Source: Actinomycetales bacterium
GTDB taxonomy: Bacteria > Actinomycetota > Actinomycetes > Nanopelagicales > Nanopelagicaceae
Direction: 5' to 3'
NCBI GenBank assembly: GCA_018969585.1
Contig: JAGWYB010000003.1
Location: forward strand, 1 to 58,342
DNA length: 58,342 nt
Under the pieces are notes generated by a model. That model made no database searches, was not told the DNA's origin, and saw only the letters and a program-made list of their open reading frames with translations. This document shows positions 49,622 through 56,992 of the stretch, piece after piece (the stretch's first letter is position 1; each line of letters begins with the position of its first letter). Made by a program: the position numbers and the translations under genes.

Positions 49622-51409
49622 ATGACTGAATTCTTCGTCCCAGCACTTGAACCGGCGGCTACCGCGGGAAATCTAACCAACCTAATCGCTGAGCGCGCCT
49701 GGTTTGAACCAGAGCGCATAATGGTTTCGCGTCCTCTGGGTGATGGATGGCAGCCAGTTAATGCCCGTGAGTTAGAAGCAGAAGTGCGAGCGACGGCCAA
49801 GGGATTAATTGCATCCGGAGTTGAAATTGGAGATCGCGTCGCCATCATGGCGCGTACTCGCTATGAATGGACGATTCTTGATTTCGCCATCTGGTTTGCT
49901 GGCGGAGTTCCTGTGCCCATTTACGAAACATCGTCACCAGAACAAGTCGACTGGATACTCACTGATTCGCACTCCGTTGCGATCATTGTTGAGACGCCAC
50001 AGCTCAAAGAATTAGTTGCACCAGTTCTTCCAAGTTTCACCAAGAACTGTTGGACTATGACCGAAAATGTTCTCTCTCAATTATCTTATTTAGGCCGCGA
50101 TATTTCAGATGCTGAGATTGATCGTAGACGGAGCGCGTTAACGCCGGACACTCTTGCTACATTAATTTATACCTCAGGAACTACCGGCAAACCCAAAGGT
50201 GTCCAGTTAACTCATGGCAACTTCCTCTCGGAATGCGGAAATGTTGTGATGGGAGCCTCAGATTTATTCTTAAAGCCAGGAGGCTCAACCCTCTTATTCC
50301 TTCCAGTTGCACACGTATTTGGTCGCATGGTGCAGATTGGTTCGTTGCGCGCTGGATTACATCTTGCTCATTGTGGAGATGTCCTAGGCCGTCTCACTAC
50401 TGATCTCGCCTCGTTTAAGCCGACCTTCGTGTTAGCTGTCCCAAGAATATTTGAGAAGGTTTACAACAGCGCTGAATCTAAAGCCGAGGCAGCCGGAAAA
50501 GGTGCAATTTTCCGCAAAGCAGCAAATATCGCAATTGAATATAGCCGCTCACTTGATGAAGGCAAAGTACCTCTTGGTTTAAAGGTTAAGCACGCACTCT
50601 TTGATCGCCTGGTTTATTCGAAAATTAGAAATGGACTTGGCGGTCGAGTTGAGGCTGCGATATCCGGCGGCGCTCCCCTTGGCGAAAGACTTGGTCATTT
50701 CTTCCGAGGCGCAGGTGTTCGAGTTCTCGAGGGTTATGGCCTTACTGAAACAACAGCCGGTGCTACTTTGAATCTGACTACAGCTCACAAAGTTGGCTCG
50801 GTGGGAAGACCAATTCCTGGCACCACAATAAAAATTGCCGATGATGGTGAAGTTCTCATCAAGGGACCAATTGTGATGCGCGGTTACTGGCAGAACGATG
50901 CTGCAAATAGTGAAGTCTTCTCGGAAGATGGCTACTTCAAATCTGGTGATTTAGGAAAGCTGGATGAGGAAGGTTATCTATACATAGTGGGACGTAAGAA
51001 AGAGTTAATTGTTACTTCCGGCGGAAAGAATGTCGCTCCCGCAGTACTTGAAGATCGACTCCGCGCTCATCCACTTGTGAGCCAATGTATCGTCGTTGGA
51101 GATAATCAACCTTATATCGCAGCCTTGATAACGATAGATCCTGAATCAATAAAGGGATGGATTACTGCGAATAAAAAAGATGGCGCAACAGTCGCCGACT
51201 TAACTAATGATCCAGATCTTATTTCAGTAATTCAAACTGCTGTTGATGAGGCTAACAAAGCGGTAAGTAGAGCTGAATCAATTAGGAAATTCAAGATTCT
51301 TCCCGTTGACTTCACAATTGCCGGTGGACATTTAACCGCCAAACTTTCAGTTAAGCGTCACGTAGTTCAAAAGGAGTTTGCTTCCGAGATCGCAGAGCTC
51401 TTTGCCTGA
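49622..51409 (+). CDS. Long-chain acyl-CoA synthetase (FadD15-like)
   Basis: A 595-residue AMP-forming ligase that activates fatty acids to acyl-CoA. Visible motifs are the P-loop YTSGTTGKPKG (183-193), VLEGYGLTETTAG, YFKSGDLGKLDEEGYLYIVGRKKEL and a C-terminal lysine block LTAKLSVKRHVV. Orthologues (M. tuberculosis fadD15, Rv2187) lie next to SRPBCC and pimB genes as here. Its stop overlaps the start of a histidine kinase, an unusual coupling. Confidence 0.92.
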   Translation: MTEFFVPALEPAATAGNLTNLIAERAWFEPERIMVSRPLGDGWQPVNARELEAEVRATAKGLIASGVEIGDRVAIMARTRYEWTILDFAIWFAGGVPVPIYETSSPEQVDWILTDSHSVAIIVETPQLKELVAPVLPSFTKNCWTMTENVLSQLSYLGRDISDAEIDRRRSALTPDTLATLIYTSGTTGKPKGVQLTHGNFLSECGNVVMGASDLFLKPGGSTLLFLPVAHVFGRMVQIGSLRAGLHLAHCGDVLGRLTTDLASFKPTFVLAVPRIFEKVYNSAESKAEAAGKGAIFRKAANIAIEYSRSLDEGKVPLGLKVKHALFDRLVYSKIRNGLGGRVEAAISGGAPLGERLGHFFRGAGVRVLEGYGLTETTAGATLNLTTAHKVGSVGRPIPGTTIKIADDGEVLIKGPIVMRGYWQNDAANSEVFSEDGYFKSGDLGKLDEEGYLYIVGRKKELIVTSGGKNVAPAVLEDRLRAHPLVSQCIVVGDNQPYIAALITIDPESIKGWITANKKDGATVADLTNDPDLISVIQTAVDEANKAVSRAESIRKFKILPVDFTIAGGHLTAKLSVKRHVVQKEFASEIAELFA

Positions 51410-51962
51410 TCGTTTGGACCTTGCGCGCCGACTCCATGACGGGCCGGCGCAGCAAATTGTTGCTCTTGGATTATCCCTTGATGAGGTTATTTCTAATCCA
51501 ATTCTCAATGACGAGACTCGCATTCACTTGCGAAAAATCCGATTAGATTTATTTTCGCTCAGTCAATCTCTAAGAGATGAAATCTATCTTCTACGATCAA
51601 GATCTTTCATCGAACTCGAAACGTCAATACGCGAAATTCTTGGAGATATAAGAATTAATATTGAATTGCCGAAATTAATATTAAATCAATTCAAAGAAGA
51701 TGCAATTGTGCGATCAATTAGTGAAATAGCTCGTAACAGCGCGCGTCACTCCGGATGTGATGAATTTAATCTAAGCTCACAGGTTAGTGGAAATACTTTG
51801 ATCATTGAAATTTCTGACAATGGAGTCGGTGGAATCTCTCACTCTGAGCGAACCTTTGGTATCCATTCCATCACTGAAGCAATTGAAGTTATCGGCGGTA
51901 CGGTTACCTGGGAATCTGACGGCGCGGGGTCTCGCTATAGATTGATTATTGGTTTGGAATGA
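51402..51962 (+). CDS. Cytosolic sensor histidine kinase (HisKA_3 type), no input domain
   Basis: A 186-residue NarL-type histidine kinase reduced to its dimerisation and ATPase parts. The phospho-His is in ARRLHDGPAQQIVALGLSLD; the N box is EIARNSARHSG, the G1 box ISDNGVGG and the G2 region TFGIHSI, DGAGSRY. There is no membrane or sensor domain. Start is uncertain: TTG 51402 is used, TTG 51378 would add 8 residues; both overlap the ligase stop. It is coupled (ATGA) to the response regulator. Confidence 0.82.
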   Translation: MPDRLDLARRLHDGPAQQIVALGLSLDEVISNPILNDETRIHLRKIRLDLFSLSQSLRDEIYLLRSRSFIELETSIREILGDIRINIELPKLILNQFKEDAIVRSISEIARNSARHSGCDEFNLSSQVSGNTLIIEISDNGVGGISHSERTFGIHSITEAIEVIGGTVTWESDGAGSRYRLIIGLE

Positions 51963-52579
51963 GCATTCGAATTCTGGTCGTTGACGATCACATTTTGGTG
52001 AGGGAAGGTCTTCGCAGAGCGCTCTCTCGAGAGAAAGAATTCTCCGTAGTTGGCGAAGCAGCCACTAAACGAGAGGCCTTGGTGCAAATTCCTCATCACA
52101 GTCCGGATGTACTTGTTGTAGATCTTCATCTACCTGATGGAAATGGACTCGAAGTGATTGCATGGGCAAGAGCTCTCTCACAGCAAATGGGTATCGTTGC
52201 ATTAACTTTCTCTAAATTTCCGGAACACATATTGGCATGTATGGAATCTGGAGCGAGTTCTTACGTTGATAAATCCGCGCCGATCAGTGAATTAATTACG
52301 GCAATTAGGTCAAGTTCGACTAACCCACTTACATTTACTGCTCGAAAAATTACCGACGCAATTTCTCTAAAGAATCAAAGTGTTGGTTTAACTGCTCGAG
52401 AACTAGAAATTCTTGAGATCCTTCCTACCGGGGATACCGTTTTACAAATGGCTCAACATCTTTTCGTTACTGAGTCCACAATAAAAACTCATCTAGCGGC
52501 TATTTATCGAAAGCTGGGAGCAGCAAATCGAGTTCAGGCTATAAACGCAGCAAGAAAATTAGGGCTGTTGCATCATTAA
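51959..52579 (+). CDS. NarL/LuxR-type response regulator
   Basis: A 206-residue two-domain regulator. The receiver has Asp9-Asp10, phospho-Asp55 (VVDLHLPDG) and the conserved Lys (YVDKSAP). The C-terminal LuxR helix-turn-helix (about 141-195) reads GLTARELEILEILPTGDTV then VTESTIKTHLAAIYRKLG. It is the partner of the kinase it overlaps. Target genes are unknown; the acyl-CoA ligase is the obvious candidate. Confidence 0.92.
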   Translation: MSIRILVVDDHILVREGLRRALSREKEFSVVGEAATKREALVQIPHHSPDVLVVDLHLPDGNGLEVIAWARALSQQMGIVALTFSKFPEHILACMESGASSYVDKSAPISELITAIRSSSTNPLTFTARKITDAISLKNQSVGLTARELEILEILPTGDTVLQMAQHLFVTESTIKTHLAAIYRKLGAANRVQAINAARKLGLLHH

Positions 52580-52580
52580 A

Positions 52581-53696
52581 TTATTTAACTGAAAACTTCA
52601 ATAACTTATTAAACTCTTCGGCCCAAAATTCCCAATTCCAATTCTTTGTTGCGAACTCTCTCGCTCGCTGGCTCATTGTCGAGCGCAATTCTTGATTCCT
52701 TAAGAGCTGGAGAGATCTCTCGGCAATTTCTTCAACATCTTCGCCGTTAACAACAAATCCAGTCTCACCGTGAATGACCGCATCAGGAGCTCCTCCGGAA
52801 TTTCCAACAATTACAGGCAGGCCACATGCGCTTGCCTCCAAATAAACAATTCCCAACCCTTCAACTTCTAGACCAAACAATCTCGTTCGTGCAGGCATAA
52901 CGAAGAAATCACCAACAGATAGAAAACTCGGGAGTTCCTCATAACTTATTCGACCTAGGAATTTCACATTCTCGGTTAAATTCAATTTCTTACAGATATC
53001 TTCGAGTTCCGGTCGATGAGGTCCTTCACCAATAAGCAATAGTGTTACATCTGGGAATTCCTGTTTAATAATAGGGAGCGCTTCTATTAGACGATCTTGA
53101 CCTTTCCGATGAACTAGCCGCCCCACCGAAACAATTACTGGAACTTTCAATAAATTCAATTTTTCTCTTAACTCAGCTCCTCGAGGACGGAAATGTTGCA
53201 CATCTATTCCAGGGGCAATTTGTACAAGTTTCTCGGTTGGGACAGCTTTCGAAATTGCGCCAGCAGTGAAGGACCCGAGATATCCGAAGTTATCAATATG
53301 TCTGGAGCTAAAGCGAAGTAACCATGAGAAGGGAGGAATTTGCGCCCACCAAACTTCATGGCCATGGGTAAGTGCAACTATTTTCCGTACACCGTCCAGG
53401 CGCAGCCATTTTGCTGATATTCCAAGTGGGGCCGCAGCTCCAAACCAAACGAACTCAATTCCCTTATCTCTAATTGTTCTACGGAGCGCAGCCACAACTC
53501 TCGGCGTTGGTAAGAGAATGCGGCTTCGATCTCGAACTACTTCTACGCCAAATTTTTCTCGCCAAAGGTTGTCGTAATCTTCGGTATGAGATTGCTTTGA
53601 AGTGTAAACAGTTACTTGAGAATCAGTTAACCGCTCTAGTAATCCTATGATAAAGGTTTCGATACCGCCGGCACGCGGTCCGAAATCATTAGTCAC
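52581..53696 (-). CDS. GT4 glycosyltransferase (PimB-like mannosyltransferase)
   Basis: A 371-residue GT-B glycosyltransferase with the glycine-rich N-terminus RAGGIETFI, the VGRLVHRKGQDRLIEAL hinge and the donor-site E-x7-E block GLEVEGLGIVYLEASACGLP. By family and synteny (M. tuberculosis pimB, Rv2188c) it probably adds the second mannose to phosphatidylinositol mannoside. The GTG at 53696 is the first canonical start, yet codons upstream of it encode the conserved first strand (VRVLL, then VTNDF). No ATG, GTG or TTG lies between that GTG and the in-frame stop at 53739-53741, so the true start is unclear. Confidence 0.85.
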   Translation of the reverse strand: MTNDFGPRAGGIETFIIGLLERLTDSQVTVYTSKQSHTEDYDNLWREKFGVEVVRDRSRILLPTPRVVAALRRTIRDKGIEFVWFGAAAPLGISAKWLRLDGVRKIVALTHGHEVWWAQIPPFSWLLRFSSRHIDNFGYLGSFTAGAISKAVPTEKLVQIAPGIDVQHFRPRGAELREKLNLLKVPVIVSVGRLVHRKGQDRLIEALPIIKQEFPDVTLLLIGEGPHRPELEDICKKLNLTENVKFLGRISYEELPSFLSVGDFFVMPARTRLFGLEVEGLGIVYLEASACGLPVIVGNSGGAPDAVIHGETGFVVNGEDVEEIAERSLQLLRNQELRSTMSQRAREFATKNWNWEFWAEEFNKLLKFSVK

Positions 53697-53721
53697 AAGT
53701 AATACTCGAACAGACTTTTCC

Positions 53722-54735
53722 TTAGAGACGGCGAGCTCCTACATATTTTTTCCGACCGAAGAAATTTCCAAATTCAGCAATCTGAACTCTCGCTCCTGGT
53801 CGCGGCGCATGCACCATCTTGCTCTTGCCGATATAAATTCCAACATGAGAAATCGGACTACCAAAGAAGACTAAATCTCCTGGAATTAAATTACCGCGAG
53901 CAACTGAGCGACCGTAACCAAATTGGGCTCTAGAGGAGTGAGGTAATCGGACGCCGGATTGTTGGAAGGCTCTCATGGTTAATCCGGAGCAATCCCACTT
54001 GATCGGACCGGATGCCCCCCATACATAGTTATCGCCAATTTGTTTGACTGCATATCTAAGTGCAATGCCTGCTCTACCGGAAACGGTATTTGCGAGTCGA
54101 GCTTGTTCTTTCGAATATTTCTCTCTCGCATCTTCATCCATTGCTTGTAGGCGAAGTAATCTTTCGCGATCGGCTTTCTCCAATCTAGAGAGCAACTTTT
54201 CAGCAGCGGCTAACTTCTGTTCGACTTGAGCTGCTTGGGCTCGATAGCGCGCTTCTGCTGCTTTAACTAAGCTCAATTTATCGCCCACAGTGAGTGAAGT
54301 GGCATCGAGTCTCTGTTTTGCGATAGCAAATTGTCGTAATTTCAAAGATTGTTTACGAGTTACGCTCTCGAGGGATCCTGCAGCAGAGAGATAAAGAGTT
54401 GGGTCTGATGAGAAGAGAAGTTCAACGCTTTCGCCAAGTCCAGTCGATTTGTAGCGAGCGACCGCGATTGAGGCGAGAGATTTTCTAATCTCATCGACAT
54501 TTTCTTTCTGACTTGCGGCTTCTTGCTGTACTGAGGCGAGCTGTTTTTGCAGGCGACCTAATTCAATTTTTGCGGCCTGGGCATTTTCGCCGGCTTCAGC
54601 AGCGTCTTCCTGGAGCCGTTCAACTTCCGCTCGCACTCTTAATAAATCGGCGTTAGGAGCCGCAGTGGCAGGGGGCGCCAGAGTTATTGCTAGCGCTGCT
54701 GAGAGCAGCGAGGCCAGGATCTTTGAGCGGGTCAT
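53722..54735 (-). CDS. Secreted NlpC/P60 peptidoglycan hydrolase
   Basis: A 337-residue cell-wall endopeptidase of the RipA/RipC type. Signal peptide about 1-26 ending TATAAP-like (PPATAAP); a long coiled-coil region (about 30-215) rich in Glu, Lys and Ala; NlpC/P60 domain about 222-337 with Cys249 (WDCSGL), His297 (SHVGIYIG) and His309 (VHAPRP). The coiled coil may regulate the domain, for example through FtsEX. It corresponds to M. tuberculosis Rv2190c. A TAGCCT box lies 6 bases before the ATG. Confidence 0.93.
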   Translation of the reverse strand: MTRSKILASLLSAALAITLAPPATAAPNADLLRVRAEVERLQEDAAEAGENAQAAKIELGRLQKQLASVQQEAASQKENVDEIRKSLASIAVARYKSTGLGESVELLFSSDPTLYLSAAGSLESVTRKQSLKLRQFAIAKQRLDATSLTVGDKLSLVKAAEARYRAQAAQVEQKLAAAEKLLSRLEKADRERLLRLQAMDEDAREKYSKEQARLANTVSGRAGIALRYAVKQIGDNYVWGASGPIKWDCSGLTMRAFQQSGVRLPHSSRAQFGYGRSVARGNLIPGDLVFFGSPISHVGIYIGKSKMVHAPRPGARVQIAEFGNFFGRKKYVGARRL

Positions 54736-54741
54736 CGCTTT

Positions 54742-54747
54742 AGGCTA
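54742..54747 (-). promoter_or_regulatory. -10 box of leaderless NlpC/P60 mRNA
   Basis: TAGCCT on the minus strand, 6 bases before the ATG at 54735. Confidence 0.6.
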
Positions 54748-54767
54748 ACTGCGTTCCCTGGGAGGGC

Positions 54768-54968
54768 TCAACCTGAGAGGGATTCCCCCGCCTGGGTGTT
54801 TTCTTGGAGTTCAAATCTAAGCGGCGGAACCATTCCTCGCGAGGCTAGTAGGTCGATAACTCGAGACTCCTCGTTGCCCATCGAGCGAGGATTTCCGATC
54901 AAGACCGAAACCACGCAGTCATCGCACTTAATATCTCGCACTACACATGAGTCGCAATCAATGATCAT
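54768..54968 (-). CDS. Small four-cysteine actinobacterial protein
   Basis: A 66-residue protein with two CxxC pairs, Cys5-Cys8 (DCDSC) and Cys15-Cys18 (CDDC), followed by a helix-like tail ending in VPPLRFELQE. The N-terminal DCDxC...CxDCVV pattern is shared by small conserved proteins of unknown function in other Actinobacteria. It probably binds zinc or a metal cluster. The ATG at 54968 puts the motif at the N-terminus and has TATCTT 7 bases upstream; longer readings (54998, 55115) would overlap the divergent promoter or gene. Confidence 0.6.
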   Translation of the reverse strand: MIIDCDSCVVRDIKCDDCVVSVLIGNPRSMGNEESRVIDLLASRGMVPPLRFELQENTQAGESLSG

Positions 54969-54975
54969 GTCGAAG

Positions 54976-54981
54976 AAGATA
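54976..54981 (-). promoter_or_regulatory. -10 box of the four-cysteine protein gene
   Basis: TATCTT on the minus strand, 7 bases before the ATG at 54968; it helps choose that start. Confidence 0.45.
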
Positions 54982-55004
54982 TAGAGGGGCACTGACATCC
55001 TCAG

Positions 55005-55010
55005 TACCTT
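55005..55010 (+). promoter_or_regulatory. -10 box of the RibD-like gene
   Basis: TACCTT, 7 bases before the GTG at 55018. Confidence 0.45.
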
Positions 55011-55017
55011 TGCGGCT

Positions 55018-55527
55018 GTGTCGAATGCAACTGGATCAATAGTGCGCGCCAACCTCATCCTCGCGGCAAATGGGGCGACGATGCTTGATGGCAGTTCTAG
55101 GCCGTTGAGTCCCAAGGCCGATCGGGAGCGATTTCACTTATTGCGAAGCCAGGCTGATGTGATTTTGATTGGTGGCAGAACTTACAGCTCTGAACCATAT
55201 CGAGGAATTTCCCAGCCGCTACTTGTTGCAAGCCGTACTCTGAGCCAGCACGAACCAGGAGTTGAATTTCACAACTGTTCGCCCGTTGATTTAGTTGCGA
55301 TTGCCAAGAATCGATATCACTCAATATTAATTGAAGGAGGGATAAATTTCTTAAACAGTCTCATTCCTGCCAAAGTAATTGATGAAGTTTTTCTGACAAG
55401 AGTCAGCATAGATGGCGATGGATATATCTTTGATGAGGGTGATTTACGGCAAAACTACCTTCTGCGCTCAGAGGAAATTCTTGAAGACCTGAGTTTCGAA
55501 CGGTGGGATATTAACCCGCAGAGATAA
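55018..55527 (+). CDS. RibD C-terminal / dihydrofolate-reductase-fold protein
   Basis: A 169-residue protein with the DHFR-like fold of the RibD reductase domain. ANLILAANGATMLDGSSRPLS matches the N-terminal substrate block, DVILIGGRTY the cofactor block and ILIEGGINFLNSLI the diagnostic EGG motif. It is shorter than usual (about 220), with the middle reduced. It could reduce a pyrimidine in riboflavin or F420 metabolism, but no deaminase domain is attached. Its end overlaps the convergent EamA gene by 17 bases. Confidence 0.75.
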   Translation: MSNATGSIVRANLILAANGATMLDGSSRPLSPKADRERFHLLRSQADVILIGGRTYSSEPYRGISQPLLVASRTLSQHEPGVEFHNCSPVDLVAIAKNRYHSILIEGGINFLNSLIPAKVIDEVFLTRVSIDGDGYIFDEGDLRQNYLLRSEEILEDLSFERWDINPQR

Positions 55528-56362
55528 AGGCCACTCCAGCTACTGCAAAGGCGATGCCAAGGTATTGAACTCTATGAAGTCTTTCTCCTAGGAATCTAAA
55601 GGCCAATATTGAAGTGACTATCGGGAAGAGGGAACCGAGAACCATTGCAATTGAGACTAGACCTTTAGTGGTAGCTACTCCGAGTAAGAAATTTGCGAGA
55701 AAATCAGCGATACCTATAAACAACAAAGTAGGTAGATCACCTCTAGCGAAACCGCCAAGCGACTTTGCGCGAAGTGCGATGAAAATACAGATAGTCACTG
55801 AAGCCAATCGCATAGTTGTCATGGTGTGCAATGAATCAACTCTTGCCCCAATAGCGATAAAAGTTAGCGCTCCGCCAAATCCCAGCGCTGCTATAACCGC
55901 AAAAATTAGCGGCCGAATAGGTAAACCACCTTTTACTTCTGGTCCACTCGCCAAGAAAGCGCCAAGCAATGCAACTATGAGCCCAAATGTTTGCAAAGAA
56001 GAAGGTCTTTCGCCTCCGAGAAAAGCGACTGTTAACGGTATTACAGCGGCAAGTGAGGCAATCGGGCTTACTACGCCCATTCTTCCCGTAGCTAGCCCGG
56101 TATAAAAAGCGAGTAGTCCGATAAATCCGGAGATTCCTGCAATGACTCCGGGGATGAAATAACCCGAGAAACTTAAATTGGGAGTTATAAATTCACGACC
56201 GAAAATTAAAGTTGCAAGAATTGCAAAAACGCCAAAAAGTAAACCGAAGAATTGTGAAACGCCAGTTACTGCGATTGAGCGATAACTCTTGGAAAGGTTC
56301 CCAGCCAAGTAATCCGCTGTTCCCCAGAGCAGGCTTGAGAAAAGCGCCAGAATCGAACCCAT
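55511..56362 (-). CDS. EamA/DMT family transporter
   Basis: A 283-residue ten-helix permease with two EamA repeats (LFSSLLWGTADYLAGNLSK at the start; second repeat ends FRFLGERLHRVQYLG). The substrate is unknown. It belongs to a different subgroup from the EamA protein at 32670. A TAGGTT box lies 6 bases before the ATG. It is divergent from DUF3000 and its 3' end overlaps the RibD-like gene. Confidence 0.86.
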   Translation of the reverse strand: MGSILALFSSLLWGTADYLAGNLSKSYRSIAVTGVSQFFGLLFGVFAILATLIFGREFITPNLSFSGYFIPGVIAGISGFIGLLAFYTGLATGRMGVVSPIASLAAVIPLTVAFLGGERPSSLQTFGLIVALLGAFLASGPEVKGGLPIRPLIFAVIAALGFGGALTFIAIGARVDSLHTMTTMRLASVTICIFIALRAKSLGGFARGDLPTLLFIGIADFLANFLLGVATTKGLVSIAMVLGSLFPIVTSILAFRFLGERLHRVQYLGIAFAVAGVAFISAG

Positions 56363-56368
56363 AACGGC

Positions 56369-56374
56369 AACCTA
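56369..56374 (-). promoter_or_regulatory. -10 box of the EamA gene
   Basis: TAGGTT on the minus strand, 6 bases before the ATG at 56362. Confidence 0.6.
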
Positions 56375-56422
56375 CCTGATGGCATCCCCACGCGCCTTCC
56401 GCCCCAGCCGCACCAATTCTCC

Positions 56423-56428
56423 TACCCT
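56423..56428 (+). promoter_or_regulatory. -10 box of DUF3000-ribonuclease D operon
   Basis: TACCCT, 6 bases before the GTG at 56435. Confidence 0.55.
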
Positions 56429-56434
56429 TAGGTT

Positions 56435-56992
56435 GTGGCGAAAGATGGCATTCAATTTCAGAAATTTTGTAGTGAAGCAAGAGCGATGCGTTTTCGACCA
56501 GAAATTTCAATCACTGAGGTTCCAGCTCCTCAAAAATTAGCTCCCTTTTCTATTGCCTTTAGCGCCGATGTGATTATTAAAGATGATGATGTTGCAACTG
56601 GACGTTTTGTAATGCTCCATGATCCGAATGAACAAGAGGCTTGGTCTGGGACTTTTCGATGTGTTACTTTCGTAAGATCAGCCGTAGAAAGTGAGATGCA
56701 ATCTGATCCATTGATGTCAGATGTCGCCTGGACCTGGTTTCAAGATTCCCTAAAAGAGTCGGGTGCGGATAGCAAAGAAACAAGTGGAACCGTAACCCGA
56801 GTTTCTAGCGCATCTTATGGACAAATGGCTGATACCGAACATTCCGCTGAAATAGAAATCCGCGCTTCGTGGACTCCAATTTCTGCAAACCATTTAGAAA
56901 AACATTTCCAAGCTTGGGCCAGGCTCCTTGAAGTATCCTCCGGATTGACGCCTCTAGCTGACGGCGTTACTTCCTTAACGCAAAGGAATTAA
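56435..56992 (+). CDS. DUF3000 family protein
   Basis: A 185-residue soluble protein of DUF3000, an actinobacterial family of unknown function. Family-like segments are RPEISITEVPAPQKLAP and DVAWTWFQDSLKE. It starts with GTG and its stop overlaps the ribonuclease D ATG by one base. The pair DUF3000-ribonuclease D upstream of dxs is conserved (M. tuberculosis Rv2680-Rv2681-dxs1), which suggests a link to RNA metabolism but proves nothing. Confidence 0.85.
   Translation: MAKDGIQFQKFCSEARAMRFRPEISITEVPAPQKLAPFSIAFSADVIIKDDDVATGRFVMLHDPNEQEAWSGTFRCVTFVRSAVESEMQSDPLMSDVAWTWFQDSLKESGADSKETSGTVTRVSSASYGQMADTEHSAEIEIRASWTPISANHLEKHFQAWARLLEVSSGLTPLADGVTSLTQRN

Noticed and set aside
54768-55115. 115-residue reading of the four-cysteine protein
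   Set aside because: The first 49 residues overlap the divergent RibD-like gene and its promoter and show no motif; the ATG at 54968 has a -10 box and puts the cysteine motif at the N-terminus.
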